Source: a virus | DNA: 38,943 bases | Direction: 5' to 3' (one strand) | IMG/VR virus record: IMGVR_UViG_3300034190_001847 | Span: 1 to 38,943 of that record | Shown: piece by piece, positions 17,877-24,122 of the stretch | Numbering within the stretch: position 1 is the first letter of the stretch | Layout: each line of letters starts with the position of its first letter | Position numbers and translations under genes: made by a program | The notes under the pieces: generated by a model | What the model was told of the DNA's origin: nothing | Seen by the model: the letters and a program-made list of their open reading frames with translations, nothing else | Databases searched by the model: none

Positions 17877-18046
17877 CACAAGCCTCCTGCAGTTAACCTC
17901 GTATCAATTTCTGTTAAGATGTCGTTGATGCGGGATAGTGATAGTTCGATTTTTTTGAGCTCTTCATCGACGTAAAACACCAAGGCTTGTGTGTCACCTG
18001 GTGGTACTTGGCGCGAGTATGGCTCTTTTTTAATTGTGTAAGTCAT
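17876..18046 (-). CDS. Small conserved structural-operon protein
   Basis: A 56-aa protein (M-T-Y-T-I-K-K-E-P-Y-S-R-Q-V-P-P-G-D) whose ATG at 18046 follows the nozzle-like gene's stop directly and whose TGA overlaps the next ATG. The pattern K-x-E-P...P-P-G-D, then a C-terminal amphipathic helix with E-E-L-K-K-I-E-L-S, is familiar from tiny genes next to tail nozzle genes in marine podoviruses. No weaker reading frame competes. Function unknown. Confidence 0.7.
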   Translation of the reverse strand: MTYTIKKEPYSRQVPPGDTQALVFYVDEELKKIELSLSRINDILTEIDTRLTAGGL

Positions 18047-19699
18047 TTAACGTTCCGAATAGACGGATAGATCGAAGTCAGCGGCACTAAATGAAAAATA
18101 CTCGCCTGATAGCTCTTCAATTCTGTAAGCAAGAAGTCTGCCTGCAGCTTTGCTGTCGATCTTGTGGTCTATGTTTGGCACAAAATTGTAGTTTGTGACG
18201 TAAGTTGGACTATCGTCGTAAGGAAGGTCAGTAAAACCTAATTTGACTGTGACTGGAGCTGCGCCAGAAACGGTGATTATCTGCGGTATCATTGACACAA
18301 CTTGCTTGTAAGAGCGCAGAGGTGCCTGAGTTTCGTCAAGATCTAAGCCTCGGCGTTCGACAAAAGCAGGTTTTAGTGTTTCTGTGTTTGCTACTGTGTT
18401 TAACAAGCCAGTGACTAAAAGATCATTAGCGTAAACTCGACCTGCTGTGATTGAGTTTGTGTCATCTCTAGCACTTACAAAAACTGATATTCGAGGACTT
18501 GTGTCTTGATAGCTGTTGTAAGGGTTTGCTGTAGCAGCATAACTTGCAGTTTGCGTTGCGTAAGAAGTGGCACTCAATGAGATGTTACTTTGACCGGCAC
18601 CAACAACGTTTGGCAGATCAACAAAAGACCAAGTTTTAGACTTCAAATTGTAAACTGCAGCACGGTTGCAATAATGTGTGCCAGGAAAGCCAATGTTTGA
18701 CTCATCTGACACGTAGCAGAAATAGACCAAGTCATTGATCTCATCGAGATGCACAAAGAACTTGTGTTTGTCTTCACGGCGAAGCTCGCGGTAAATGCGC
18801 TCTTTGACGCGACCTACCGCAATAGACTCCATAGTAATGCCATTGTGCATATAGATGTCTGTGTCACCAAAGACATAATGCTCTTTACCGGTGCTTACTG
18901 CGCAGTTTTGGCTTATCATACCATCGCGGTCGTAGAACTTACGGAACGAGAATACGAACTCAGAGCCAGTGTACTCCATGATGGCAGTTTCAGTTGTGGA
19001 GTAAATTATGAAAGCGTTGTTAAGAGGTAAACCATCTACAATAGGTGTTTTAAAGTTTGCAAGAATAGTTGCACCAGCGCTATTAGCAGCTGAAGGTGTC
19101 CAGACGACGCCGCTTGCTGGGTTAGCGCGGTACTGAACGACGTCAGTCCATTTGACCATGGTGTCGTAGACTATGCCGCTTTGAGTAACATTCAGCGCAA
19201 TAATGAAGTCCTTGAAACCTCTCATTGCGACAGCTCTGTCAGCTGAAGGCCAATCGCCTACAGACATCAAGCTGTAGTCCAGGGCTGACACATGGTCTCT
19301 GATATACGGCTCGGTTGTTTTGCGGCACAATACAGATAGTCCTGCAACCTCTGTGTGGACAAAAGGTGCGTCGTCAGAGCCTGACGTAATAGCGCCTGAA
19401 GGAGTTACATTGTCAGCGACACCATCGATATAACTTGTAACAGTATTATCGGTGTGTGCGACACATACCACGGCACCATCGTCAGGGTTGTTGTATGTAA
19501 AAGCACCGGCTAAGCCTGTGTGCTGTGCGTTTTGAGCTGTCTGATTAAACAGATCTTTAAGCACTGGAGCTCGCATAACACGGTTGTCGTTAAAGATGAC
19601 GTTTGAACCATCGTTGAATGTGTTTGGTGGCAGGTCGTTTGGGTCGATGTCAGCAACGACACCATATTGGCCTACGTTTCGAAGTGGCATATTGGCCAT
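18047..19699 (-). CDS. Tail nozzle/knob-like structural protein
   Basis: A 550-aa protein with almost wholly beta-strand character. The N-terminus contains G-Q-Y-G-V-V-A-D-I-D-P-N-D-L-P-P-N-T-F-N-D-G-S-N-V-I-F, and about residues 60-420 have repeated short-strand units with conserved aromatics, which suggests a beta-propeller. Such proteins form the distal tail knob or nozzle in SU10/phiEco32-like and roseophage podoviruses. ATG at 19699 follows AGGAGGCGTCGT. Tail fibre genes lie directly upstream. The precise structural position is inferred. Confidence 0.65.
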   Translation of the reverse strand: MANMPLRNVGQYGVVADIDPNDLPPNTFNDGSNVIFNDNRVMRAPVLKDLFNQTAQNAQHTGLAGAFTYNNPDDGAVVCVAHTDNTVTSYIDGVADNVTPSGAITSGSDDAPFVHTEVAGLSVLCRKTTEPYIRDHVSALDYSLMSVGDWPSADRAVAMRGFKDFIIALNVTQSGIVYDTMVKWTDVVQYRANPASGVVWTPSAANSAGATILANFKTPIVDGLPLNNAFIIYSTTETAIMEYTGSEFVFSFRKFYDRDGMISQNCAVSTGKEHYVFGDTDIYMHNGITMESIAVGRVKERIYRELRREDKHKFFVHLDEINDLVYFCYVSDESNIGFPGTHYCNRAAVYNLKSKTWSFVDLPNVVGAGQSNISLSATSYATQTASYAATANPYNSYQDTSPRISVFVSARDDTNSITAGRVYANDLLVTGLLNTVANTETLKPAFVERRGLDLDETQAPLRSYKQVVSMIPQIITVSGAAPVTVKLGFTDLPYDDSPTYVTNYNFVPNIDHKIDSKAAGRLLAYRIEELSGEYFSFSAADFDLSVYSER

Positions 19700-19725
19700 A
19701 CGACGCCTCCTGCGTGTTTATGTAA

Positions 19726-20445
19726 CTAAGCTGGTTGTGGAACTGAACTGAGGTTCGCTGGGTCGCCTGAAAGCATCGTGGCAAACTTTTCTGTAGCATT
19801 TGGCGATATCATGCGCCACATGTACCAGCGATGGTTGCTGTTGATGTTCTGGGTGTTGAGGCTGATGAGACCGCTGAAGCCTGATGAGCCAGTTTGCGTA
19901 AGGCTAGCGATGGAACCATCTGAGTTATAGACAAGGCTATAGCTTCTACTACCACCGCTGCTGTTGTTATAACCACCAGACCAAGCAAAGACGACATCGT
20001 TCACGGCTGTACTGCTAGTGCCGCCAAAGAGGGTCAAGGAAGCTGGTTGTGCGTCTTCATTTTGACCGTAAGTAAAACTGAGGTTCTGGCCTAAGTACCC
20101 TGTCCCTGCTCTGAAAACAGGCGAGTAAATAGTGAATGAGTTAAATAGCAAACTGCCTGAGTACGACTGAGGAGCGGCTGTGCTATTGGCTGATGTAACA
20201 CCGAAGGCACTATATGTGTGACCAGCGTTGTAAGACATCTGAACACGGATATCGCGGTTTACGATGGCTGTAGTCCCATAGAAATCCGACAGGGAAATTG
20301 CGCCAGTTGTCGGTACGGTAGTGTTTCCTGATGTGACTAGCCCCGCGTCCCTATAGTATTCCGATAGTGCATGGGGTGCGCTTCCACCAAACTCAGCTAC
20401 AATATCGCCACTGAGCCTGATGAGACCGGATGATGTTACTGGCAT
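19726..20445 (-). CDS. Tail fibre-associated beta-rich protein
   Basis: A 239-aa protein. The N-terminal 60 residues have the form S-G-L-I-R-L-S-G-D-I-V-A-E-F-G-G-S-A-P...L-S-E-Y-Y-R...I-S-L-S-D-F-Y-G-T, a phage tail module seen before variable beta domains. The remaining ~180 residues are Ser/Gly/Asn-rich beta sequence ending in a domain with H-R-W-Y-M-W-R-M. The L-S-D-F-Y-G module suggests attachment to the tail, with the C-terminal part exposed for host binding. It follows the neighbouring fibre gene by two bases and lacks a strong ribosome site, so coupling is likely. Confidence 0.65.
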   Translation of the reverse strand: MPVTSSGLIRLSGDIVAEFGGSAPHALSEYYRDAGLVTSGNTTVPTTGAISLSDFYGTTAIVNRDIRVQMSYNAGHTYSAFGVTSANSTAAPQSYSGSLLFNSFTIYSPVFRAGTGYLGQNLSFTYGQNEDAQPASLTLFGGTSSTAVNDVVFAWSGGYNNSSGGSRSYSLVYNSDGSIASLTQTGSSGFSGLISLNTQNINSNHRWYMWRMISPNATEKFATMLSGDPANLSSVPQPA

Positions 20446-20447
20446 GA

Positions 20448-20978
20448 CTAGATACCACTGAAGGCTGTGATGTCATCTTCTACGTCTAAGGCGCCTGCTG
20501 CTGTAATACGCAGCTTTACATCGCCAGCGTAGGCAAACGATAGGTTATTCGAGCCATCGATACTTATAGTCCAGTTACCGAAGGCGATAGACTGTCCATT
20601 GGTGTCAAGCTGGCCACCAAGTTGTGGGGTTGTGTCGTTGACTAGGTCGGTGTTTACGCTGCCTACAGCAGTAGTAAGAGTGTTCAGTTGTGTCTGAACG
20701 TTGCTTGTAACGCCGTCGAGGTAATCAAACTCTGTTGAAGTAACACCTGTGGCGCGTAAGTCTTTGGCGTAGTTGAGGTCGGTAACTGTACCCGTGAAAC
20801 CATCGAGTTTGTTTATTTCTGCTTGTGTAGCAGTAATAGCACCGGTGACATTTGGAAATGTAGCTTTGATTGCTGCTTTAATCAGGCGGATATGATCGTC
20901 GGCTTGTGCAACGGTGTCTGTAGCCGTAGGGTTTGTGGCTACTAAGCCATTGATATAACTAGCAGTTTCTAATGCCAT
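20448..20978 (-). CDS. Tail fibre protein, first gene of late operon
   Basis: A 176-aa protein starting M-A-L-E-T-A-S-Y-I-N-G-L-V-A-T-N-P-T-A-T-D-T-V-A-Q-A-D-D-H-I-R-L-I-K, a pattern common in fibre proteins of T7-like and marine phages. The middle carries repeats of the I-N-K-L-D-G/F-D-Y-L-D-G-V-T type that build trimeric shafts. ATG at 20978 lies downstream of GGAG. It is the first minus-strand gene after the divergent control region, so a late promoter should lie at 20979-21234. Confidence 0.75.
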   Translation of the reverse strand: MALETASYINGLVATNPTATDTVAQADDHIRLIKAAIKATFPNVTGAITATQAEINKLDGFTGTVTDLNYAKDLRATGVTSTEFDYLDGVTSNVQTQLNTLTTAVGSVNTDLVNDTTPQLGGQLDTNGQSIAFGNWTISIDGSNNLSFAYAGDVKLRITAAGALDVEDDITAFSGI

Positions 20979-21059
20979 GTTGGGGACTCCATAGGTTTGT
21001 TGGGGCGCAAATCAAGCAGGAACCCCTAACAACAACAACTCCCGACTTTTTCGAAATGC

Positions 21060-21073
21060 TCTAATGATAATCG
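21060..21073 (+). repeat. 14-bp direct repeat, copy 1
   Basis: TCTAATGATAATCG, identical to the copy at 21165-21178, 105 bp apart centre to centre and followed in both cases by a T-rich run. Position in the divergent region suggests an operator or activator site. It is not palindromic. Confidence 0.7.
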
Positions 21074-21164
21074 ATTTGATATTCGAAACGAGAAAGGGAG
21101 CCAATTTGTTCAGCAAAATCAGTATGTTATGATGGTGTGAGTGGATGTGTGATTAGATATAGTA

Positions 21165-21178
21165 TCTAATGATAATCG
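21165..21178 (+). repeat. 14-bp direct repeat, copy 2
   Basis: Second exact copy of TCTAATGATAATCG. It lies 57 bases before the first cassette promoter, on the side facing the plus-strand block. Confidence 0.7.
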
Positions 21179-21234
21179 TTTTCGAGTTGGATAAGATTTA
21201 TGGGCCAAAACGTTTTTAAGAAAATATAAACTTC

Positions 21235-21263
21235 GAACGCAAATTTATAAGCTTTATGGACAA
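21235..21263 (+). promoter_or_regulatory. Phage RNA polymerase promoter P1
   Basis: First of five plus-strand copies of an ACGC-N14-TATGGACAA element. ACGC is at 21237-21240 and TATGGAC at 21255-21261. The invariant end (TTTAT then GGAC) parallels the T7 pattern TATA then GGGA, so initiation at G21258 is likely. It lies upstream of a GGAG site and the first cassette gene. Confidence 0.75.
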
Positions 21264-21282
21264 ACGACATTGGAGAATTGTA

Positions 21283-21525
21283 ATGACATTCGACATTTTA
21301 AAGAACATGATGATCAACAAAAATGATGAGTATTATGTTGAAATCGAAACACAATTTTTGACTGATGAGTCGATTGAAGACACAAAGTATTATGATATTC
21401 GTGTTGAAACAAAAGACAGTTCGACATCACTTATTTGTGGTGACATCACGAATTTGAGTGAATACATTATCGACTTTGATCTTGGTGATGTGATTGAAGA
21501 AAATGGTTTCGACTCAAGAAATTAA
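21283..21525 (+). CDS. Cassette 1: small acidic protein
   Basis: An 80-aa protein starting M-T-F-D-I-L-K. The frame is open upstream to an ATG inside the promoter, but that ATG would precede the transcription start. The ATG at 21283 follows GGAG at a proper distance. About 20 of 80 residues are Asp/Glu against 6 Lys/Arg, so the protein is strongly negative. There are no cysteine clusters or membrane segments, and I recognise no family. Its charge and accessory position suggest a protein- or DNA-mimic inhibitor of a host system, but this is inference. A terminator overlaps the stop codon. Confidence 0.7.
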   Translation: MTFDILKNMMINKNDEYYVEIETQFLTDESIEDTKYYDIRVETKDSSTSLICGDITNLSEYIIDFDLGDVIEENGFDSRN

Positions 21526-21550
21526 GACGCTTAATTGCGTCTTTTTTTTT
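21524..21550 (+). terminator. Cassette 1 rho-independent terminator
   Basis: AAGACGC pairs with GCGTCTT around a six-base TTAATT loop, followed by a run of about nine T. The stem starts inside the stop codon of the preceding gene. Confidence 0.88.
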
Positions 21551-21561
21551 CGTTAAAGTTC

Positions 21562-21590
21562 GAACGCAAATTTTGACGCTTTATGGACAA
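21562..21590 (+). promoter_or_regulatory. Phage RNA polymerase promoter P2
   Basis: Second copy of ACGC-N14-TATGGACAA (ACGC 21564-21567, TATGGAC 21582-21588, predicted start G21585). Only 11 bases separate it from the preceding terminator, so the cassette is transcribed independently. Confidence 0.8.
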
Positions 21591-21608
21591 CAACACATGG
21601 AGCGAATT

Positions 21609-22076
21609 ATGCCAAAATTTATCGAAGTTCGTAATGACGTATTTGCAACTGGTTCAGTCGCTTGTGACTTCAAAGATCTTCGCGAATTTTATCGTGAAAA
21701 TATTGAAGACATGATCAAAGCATTTGATGAGTGCAAAAAGATCTTCAAAGTTGACGATGTCAAAATGTTCGTAAGAAATTTACGTACAGCAAAAGGTCAT
21801 TATCAACATTCAGCAAAAGAAATCGCAATTGATATTCGTGATCGTGATTTAAAAGCTGTCGTTTCAACAATCATTCATGAAATGACACATGCACAACAAT
21901 ACGCGACAAAAAAGTTGACGCAAAAAGGTGCAAACATGGTGTTTCAATCGAAAGAATTCAAACCAGTAAATGGTCGAAAAGATTTCGAAGCATACCAAAA
22001 TCAACCATGGGAAATCGAAGCGAGAAATAACGAGTCGAAATATATCGACAAAGTTATGAAAGCAATTGCGAAATGA
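21609..22076 (+). CDS. Cassette 2: small HExxH metallopeptidase-like protein
   Basis: A 155-aa protein starting M-P-K-F-I-E-V-R. ATG at 21609 follows ATGGAG; upstream in-frame ATGs lie in the promoter or form part of the ribosome site. Residues 88-97 read I-I-H-E-M-T-H-A-Q-Q, a zincin HExxH motif (H90, E91, H94). About 40 residues later comes Q-P-W-E-I-E-A (E135, E137), which supplies a third ligand in small gluzincin-type enzymes. The N-terminal half is mixed alpha/beta. It could cleave a host or phage regulatory protein after infection; no substrate can be named. No signal peptide, so it acts in the cytoplasm. Confidence 0.72.
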   Translation: MPKFIEVRNDVFATGSVACDFKDLREFYRENIEDMIKAFDECKKIFKVDDVKMFVRNLRTAKGHYQHSAKEIAIDIRDRDLKAVVSTIIHEMTHAQQYATKKLTQKGANMVFQSKEFKPVNGRKDFEAYQNQPWEIEARNNESKYIDKVMKAIAK

Positions 22077-22082
22077 AAATGA

Positions 22083-22118
22083 GAGTGAGATGACGAAAGT
22101 CGTCTCGCTCTTTTTTTT
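22083..22118 (+). terminator. Cassette 2 rho-independent terminator
   Basis: A 12-bp stem (22083-22094 with 22099-22110, two G-U pairs) capped by a GAAA tetraloop and followed by eight T. Confidence 0.92.
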
Positions 22119-22171
22119 ATCGAAAACGAACAAAAAACGCAGCAATCAGTTTATAAATCAATTTAGTTTTT

Positions 22172-22200
22172 AGACGCAAATTTCATGTCTTTATGGACAA
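22172..22200 (+). promoter_or_regulatory. Phage RNA polymerase promoter P3
   Basis: Third copy of the element (ACGC 22174-22177, TATGGAC 22192-22198, predicted start G22195). The leader continues AACTAAAGGAG into the ribosome site of a three-gene cassette. Confidence 0.82.
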
Positions 22201-22215
22201 CTAAAGGAGTTTGCG

Positions 22216-22305
22216 ATGTCAAAATTACAAGCAGTAATTGAGTTTGTTTGTGTGTCGATTATATTTATGTCGATGATGTTGTTTCTCGCGTTATGGAGTA
22301 TGTGA
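22216..22305 (+). CDS. Cassette 3a: 29-aa membrane peptide
   Basis: ATG at 22216 follows AAGGAG. The peptide is M-S-K-L-Q-A-V-I-E-F-V then a hydrophobic stretch to the C-terminus (V-C-V-S-I-I-F-M-S-M-M-L-F-L-A-L-W), so it is essentially one transmembrane helix. Its stop overlaps the next start (ATG sharing the A of TGA). Tiny single-pass phage peptides often block a host membrane function or aid superinfection exclusion. Function here is unknown. Confidence 0.6.
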   Translation: MSKLQAVIEFVCVSIIFMSMMLFLALWSM

Positions 22306-22544
22306 TGCTTACGTTCAAATTTGTAGAATCAAATGATCCACTTGTCGAAGACGATCAATATGAGTGTGTCGAACATTCACAATTTAGCATTCAATGTTTG
22401 ACGTATCCAATCGGTGCAGATCGTTTTGTAGTCAATGAATATGAATATAAAAACGACGAACTGCAAAGTGTAAGAGAACACGGCAGTTTTGTTTATCTTA
22501 AATCTGCGAAAGACAAAATAACGGAGTTAGCAAATGGAATTTAA
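22305..22544 (+). CDS. Cassette 3b: small acidic protein
   Basis: A 79-aa protein starting M-L-T-F-K-F-V-E-S-N-D at 22305, overlapping the previous stop by one base. I chose this start because the longer frame would run through the membrane peptide in another phase. The sequence is acidic, with short beta strands and two cysteines (Y-E-C-V-E-H and I-Q-C-L-T). No family recognised. Confidence 0.6.
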   Translation: MLTFKFVESNDPLVEDDQYECVEHSQFSIQCLTYPIGADRFVVNEYEYKNDELQSVREHGSFVYLKSAKDKITELANGI

Positions 22545-22671
22545 TTCAGCTGAAATCGAAAAATTGTACGAACTCGTAACAGATTTATTTTATGATTACG
22601 ATCGTATGTCGTCTGATGGCAAAAAAACGTTAGACAAACTTGCTGATCTTCTCAAAATACCAACCGACTAA
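22534..22671 (+). CDS. Cassette 3c: 45-aa helical protein
   Basis: ATG at 22534 is preceded by CGGAG and overlaps the end of the previous gene by 11 bases. The peptide (M-E-F-N-S-A-E-I-E-K-L-Y-E-L-V) is amphipathic and helical throughout. It ends 4 bases before the cassette terminator. No family recognised. Confidence 0.6.
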   Translation: MEFNSAEIEKLYELVTDLFYDYDRMSSDGKKTLDKLADLLKIPTD

Positions 22672-22675
22672 ATAT

Positions 22676-22698
22676 GAGCGCTTCGGCGCTCTTTTTTT
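22676..22698 (+). terminator. Cassette 3 rho-independent terminator
   Basis: GAGCGC and GCGCTC enclose a TTCG tetraloop, followed by seven T. A near-perfect intrinsic terminator. Confidence 0.95.
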
Positions 22699-22708
22699 CG
22701 TTTAATTC

Positions 22709-22738
22709 AGACGCATTTTTCATCTCTTTATGGACAAC
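22709..22738 (+). promoter_or_regulatory. Phage RNA polymerase promoter P4
   Basis: Fourth copy (ACGC 22711-22714, TATGGAC 22729-22735, predicted start G22732), starting 11 bases after the previous terminator. The A-rich block after ACGC is ATTTTT here rather than AAATTT. Confidence 0.82.
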
Positions 22739-22752
22739 ACAAGGAGATGCGA

Positions 22753-23187
22753 ATGTCTTTTATTTGTAATTTCGAAAATCGTCATACTCATAACTATAGG
22801 TTCAGCGTGTATACAAAAGACGATCCAGATTTGCTGCATTTAAAAATGCTAGTTGCTGCACATAATAAACGTATTCGTGACTATGCAAAACGGTTCAACA
22901 AAATGCCCAAACGTGATGGAGCATTTGGTGAACTAAAACGCGTTGCATTGATGGCACGTGGACCTCGTCAAGTAAACGGTGTTCCGTTACACCCAAACGC
23001 AGTTACATCGTTGCGTCATGAATACGCAGTTTATTTTGATGTTTATATTGCTTCTAGTTCAGAAAACGATTTGCTGCAAAGGCAGATCGAAACTGGTTTA
23101 ACGAGATCAGAACTGAAAAAGTATGACACGTTAACGTATGAAGCCATGAAACTCAGATGGCAAGGCAAGCGAAGACTTGCTGCATAA
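22753..23187 (+). CDS. Cassette 4: basic protein of unknown function
   Basis: A 144-aa protein starting M-S-F-I-C-N-F. ATG at 22753 lies six bases after AAGGAG; the ATG at 22747 touches the site and is unlikely. About 26 Lys/Arg against 15 Asp/Glu make it basic. A central stretch K-R-V-A-L-M-A-R-G-P-R precedes a beta-like segment Y-A-V-Y-F-D-V-Y-I, and the C-terminus is a Lys/Arg-rich helix. The charge suggests nucleic-acid or ribosome contact. Not recognised. Confidence 0.75.
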   Translation: MSFICNFENRHTHNYRFSVYTKDDPDLLHLKMLVAAHNKRIRDYAKRFNKMPKRDGAFGELKRVALMARGPRQVNGVPLHPNAVTSLRHEYAVYFDVYIASSSENDLLQRQIETGLTRSELKKYDTLTYEAMKLRWQGKRRLAA

Positions 23188-23203
23188 CCTTACGCACAAC
23201 TTA

Positions 23204-23227
23204 CCTCGCTTCGGCGAGGTTTTTTTT
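23204..23227 (+). terminator. Cassette 4 rho-independent terminator
   Basis: CCTCGC and GCGAGG enclose a TTCG tetraloop and are followed by eight T. Confidence 0.95.
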
Positions 23228-23237
23228 CGTCTATTTG

Positions 23238-23266
23238 AGACGCAAATTGCTGCCCCTTATGGACAA
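23238..23266 (+). promoter_or_regulatory. Phage RNA polymerase promoter P5
   Basis: Fifth copy (ACGC 23240-23243, TATGGAC 23258-23264, predicted start G23261). The downstream leader GGACAACACAAGGAG is identical to that of P4. Confidence 0.82.
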
Positions 23267-23281
23267 CACAAGGAGGTCGTA

Positions 23282-23671
23282 ATGACACAATTTTATAACA
23301 TGAGCATTGGCTTTGTCGACAACCACACAACGGTTGGAGAGCAATTCCAAAATCAAAGCCCAAGCGAGATGAAAGATTTTATTTACAGCTGTCTCGAAAC
23401 ACTTGGCGAACAGAATATCGATGTTGATGATGCTCTTAATGCAGTCGACAACATTGAGATTGTACGTGAGTTCGATGTAGCTGTTACGCTCACATTTGAT
23501 CTCATGATTAAGGTGACTGCACCAGACGAAGAAACAGCTGAGACGCTTGTTCAAGGCTTCGAAGCAGAAGATTTAGTCAGTGGTGTCACAAGTTGCTATG
23601 ATCTTGATGGCCTTGATAATATCGACATGCAGAGCAACGACATTGTCATCGATGGTGTCGAAGAAGCATGA
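23282..23671 (+). CDS. Cassette 5a: very acidic protein
   Basis: A 129-aa protein starting M-T-Q-F-Y-N-M-S-I-G, with ATG at 23282 after AAGGAGGTCGTA. I count about 29 Asp/Glu against 3 Lys/Arg, a net charge near -26, in the range of DNA-mimic proteins such as T7 Ocr (similar length and charge). A beta-strand segment F-D-V-A-V-T-L-T-F-D-L-M-I-K-V-T lies in the middle. There is no sequence match to Ocr that I can see; the comparison is of size and charge only. The TGA overlaps the next ATG. Confidence 0.75.
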   Translation: MTQFYNMSIGFVDNHTTVGEQFQNQSPSEMKDFIYSCLETLGEQNIDVDDALNAVDNIEIVREFDVAVTLTFDLMIKVTAPDEETAETLVQGFEAEDLVSGVTSCYDLDGLDNIDMQSNDIVIDGVEEA

Positions 23672-23769
23672 AGAACATCTTCAAACTGTTAGCGATGGTG
23701 GTGGGTGCAATACTCATCATCATCGGTTTAATTGTTCCAATATTGTTTCGGAGGCCAAGAGATGACTAG
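23668..23769 (+). CDS. Cassette 5b: 33-aa membrane peptide
   Basis: Starts at the ATGA overlap with the acidic protein. The sequence is M-K-N-I-F-K-L-L-A-M-V-V-G, then an Ile/Leu-rich helix and a basic R-R-P-R tail, so a single transmembrane segment. It overlaps the next start by eight bases. A second tiny membrane peptide in the plus-strand block. Function unknown. Confidence 0.6.
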   Translation: MKNIFKLLAMVVGAILIIIGLIVPILFRRPRDD

Positions 23770-23962
23770 AAAACATTATTATTTCTTCGCGCAGTGGTGT
23801 GCACACAACAACATCAGTGATCATCGTATGGATGAGCTCTGCGAGTTCTTCAAAGAAGACAACAGAGCATTCAAACGTAACATATTCATGAATGTTTATC
23901 GTGCAGCCAAGGAAGAGTATAACGAATATAACTACAACTTAGCGAACAGGCTGAGAGCGTAA
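23762..23962 (+). CDS. Cassette 5c: small helical protein
   Basis: A 66-aa protein (M-T-R-K-H-Y-Y-F-F-A-Q-W-C) with ATG at 23762 preceded by CGGAGG. Aromatic-rich start, then charged helices ending Y-N-Y-N-L-A-N-R-L-R-A. The pattern of a His/Tyr/Phe-rich first strand and short helices occurs in small phage proteins of unknown role. The stop codon lies in the loop of the terminator hairpin. Confidence 0.68.
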   Translation: MTRKHYYFFAQWCAHNNISDHRMDELCEFFKEDNRAFKRNIFMNVYRAAKEEYNEYNYNLANRLRA

Positions 23963-23980
23963 GCTCTCGGCCTTTTTTTT
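23949..23980 (+). terminator. Cassette 5 rho-independent terminator
   Basis: A ten-base stem (GGCTGAGAGC with GCTCTCGGCC, one G-U) around a GTAA loop, then eight T. It closes the plus-strand block against the convergent minus-strand genes. Confidence 0.92.
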
Positions 23981-24122
23981 ATTTCTTTTTTTTCGTTTGC
24001 GAATTTTTAAGTGCTTTCGATGTTGGAGCACCTTTCGATCCTGGCTTTCTCATTTTTTCGCCGGAACCTGCTTTAATTCGTTTACGTTTAGCGTGGATGT
24101 TATCCCAAAGTCCACGAGGCAT
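23979..24122 (-). CDS. Small basic conserved phage protein
   Basis: A 47-aa protein (M-P-R-G-L-W-D-N-I-H-A-K-R-K-R-I-K-A-G-S), continuing G-E-K-M-R-K-P-G-S-K-G-A-P-T and ending in a Lys run. I recognise the L-W-x-N-I-H-A-K-R-x-R-I-x-x-G-S-G-E-x-M-R-x-P-G-x-x-G-A-P block from many marine and T7-like phages; the function is not known. The charge suggests DNA or RNA binding. Its stop overlaps the T-run of the convergent plus-strand terminator. It lies downstream of the reductase in the minus-strand transcript. Confidence 0.8.
   Translation of the reverse strand: MPRGLWDNIHAKRKRIKAGSGEKMRKPGSKGAPTSKALKNSQTKKKK

Larger units (their letters stand above)
20979..21234. promoter_or_regulatory. Divergent control region between late operon and plus-strand cassettes
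   Basis: This non-coding stretch (304 bases to the first plus-strand start) separates the minus-strand late operon from the plus-strand block. It contains a 14-bp direct repeat (see separate entries) and A/T-rich blocks. On the plus strand there is a sigma70-like pair TTGTTC (about 21106) and TATGAT (about 21128) with a 16-bp spacer. A TTTATGGG sequence near 21198 resembles the core of the phage promoter. On the minus strand, CCTATGGAG just before the fibre gene is a weak look-alike. No open reading frame is supported here. Confidence 0.5.

Noticed and set aside
20979-21010. Late promoter CCTATGGAG before the first fibre gene
   Set aside because: Only the last six bases resemble the motif; the GCGC to TATGG distance is three bases short.
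21060-21178. Host Fur (iron) boxes in the TAATGATAAT repeats
   Set aside because: Only half of a Fur box is present in each copy and no palindromic partner follows; A/T-rich similarity is weak evidence.
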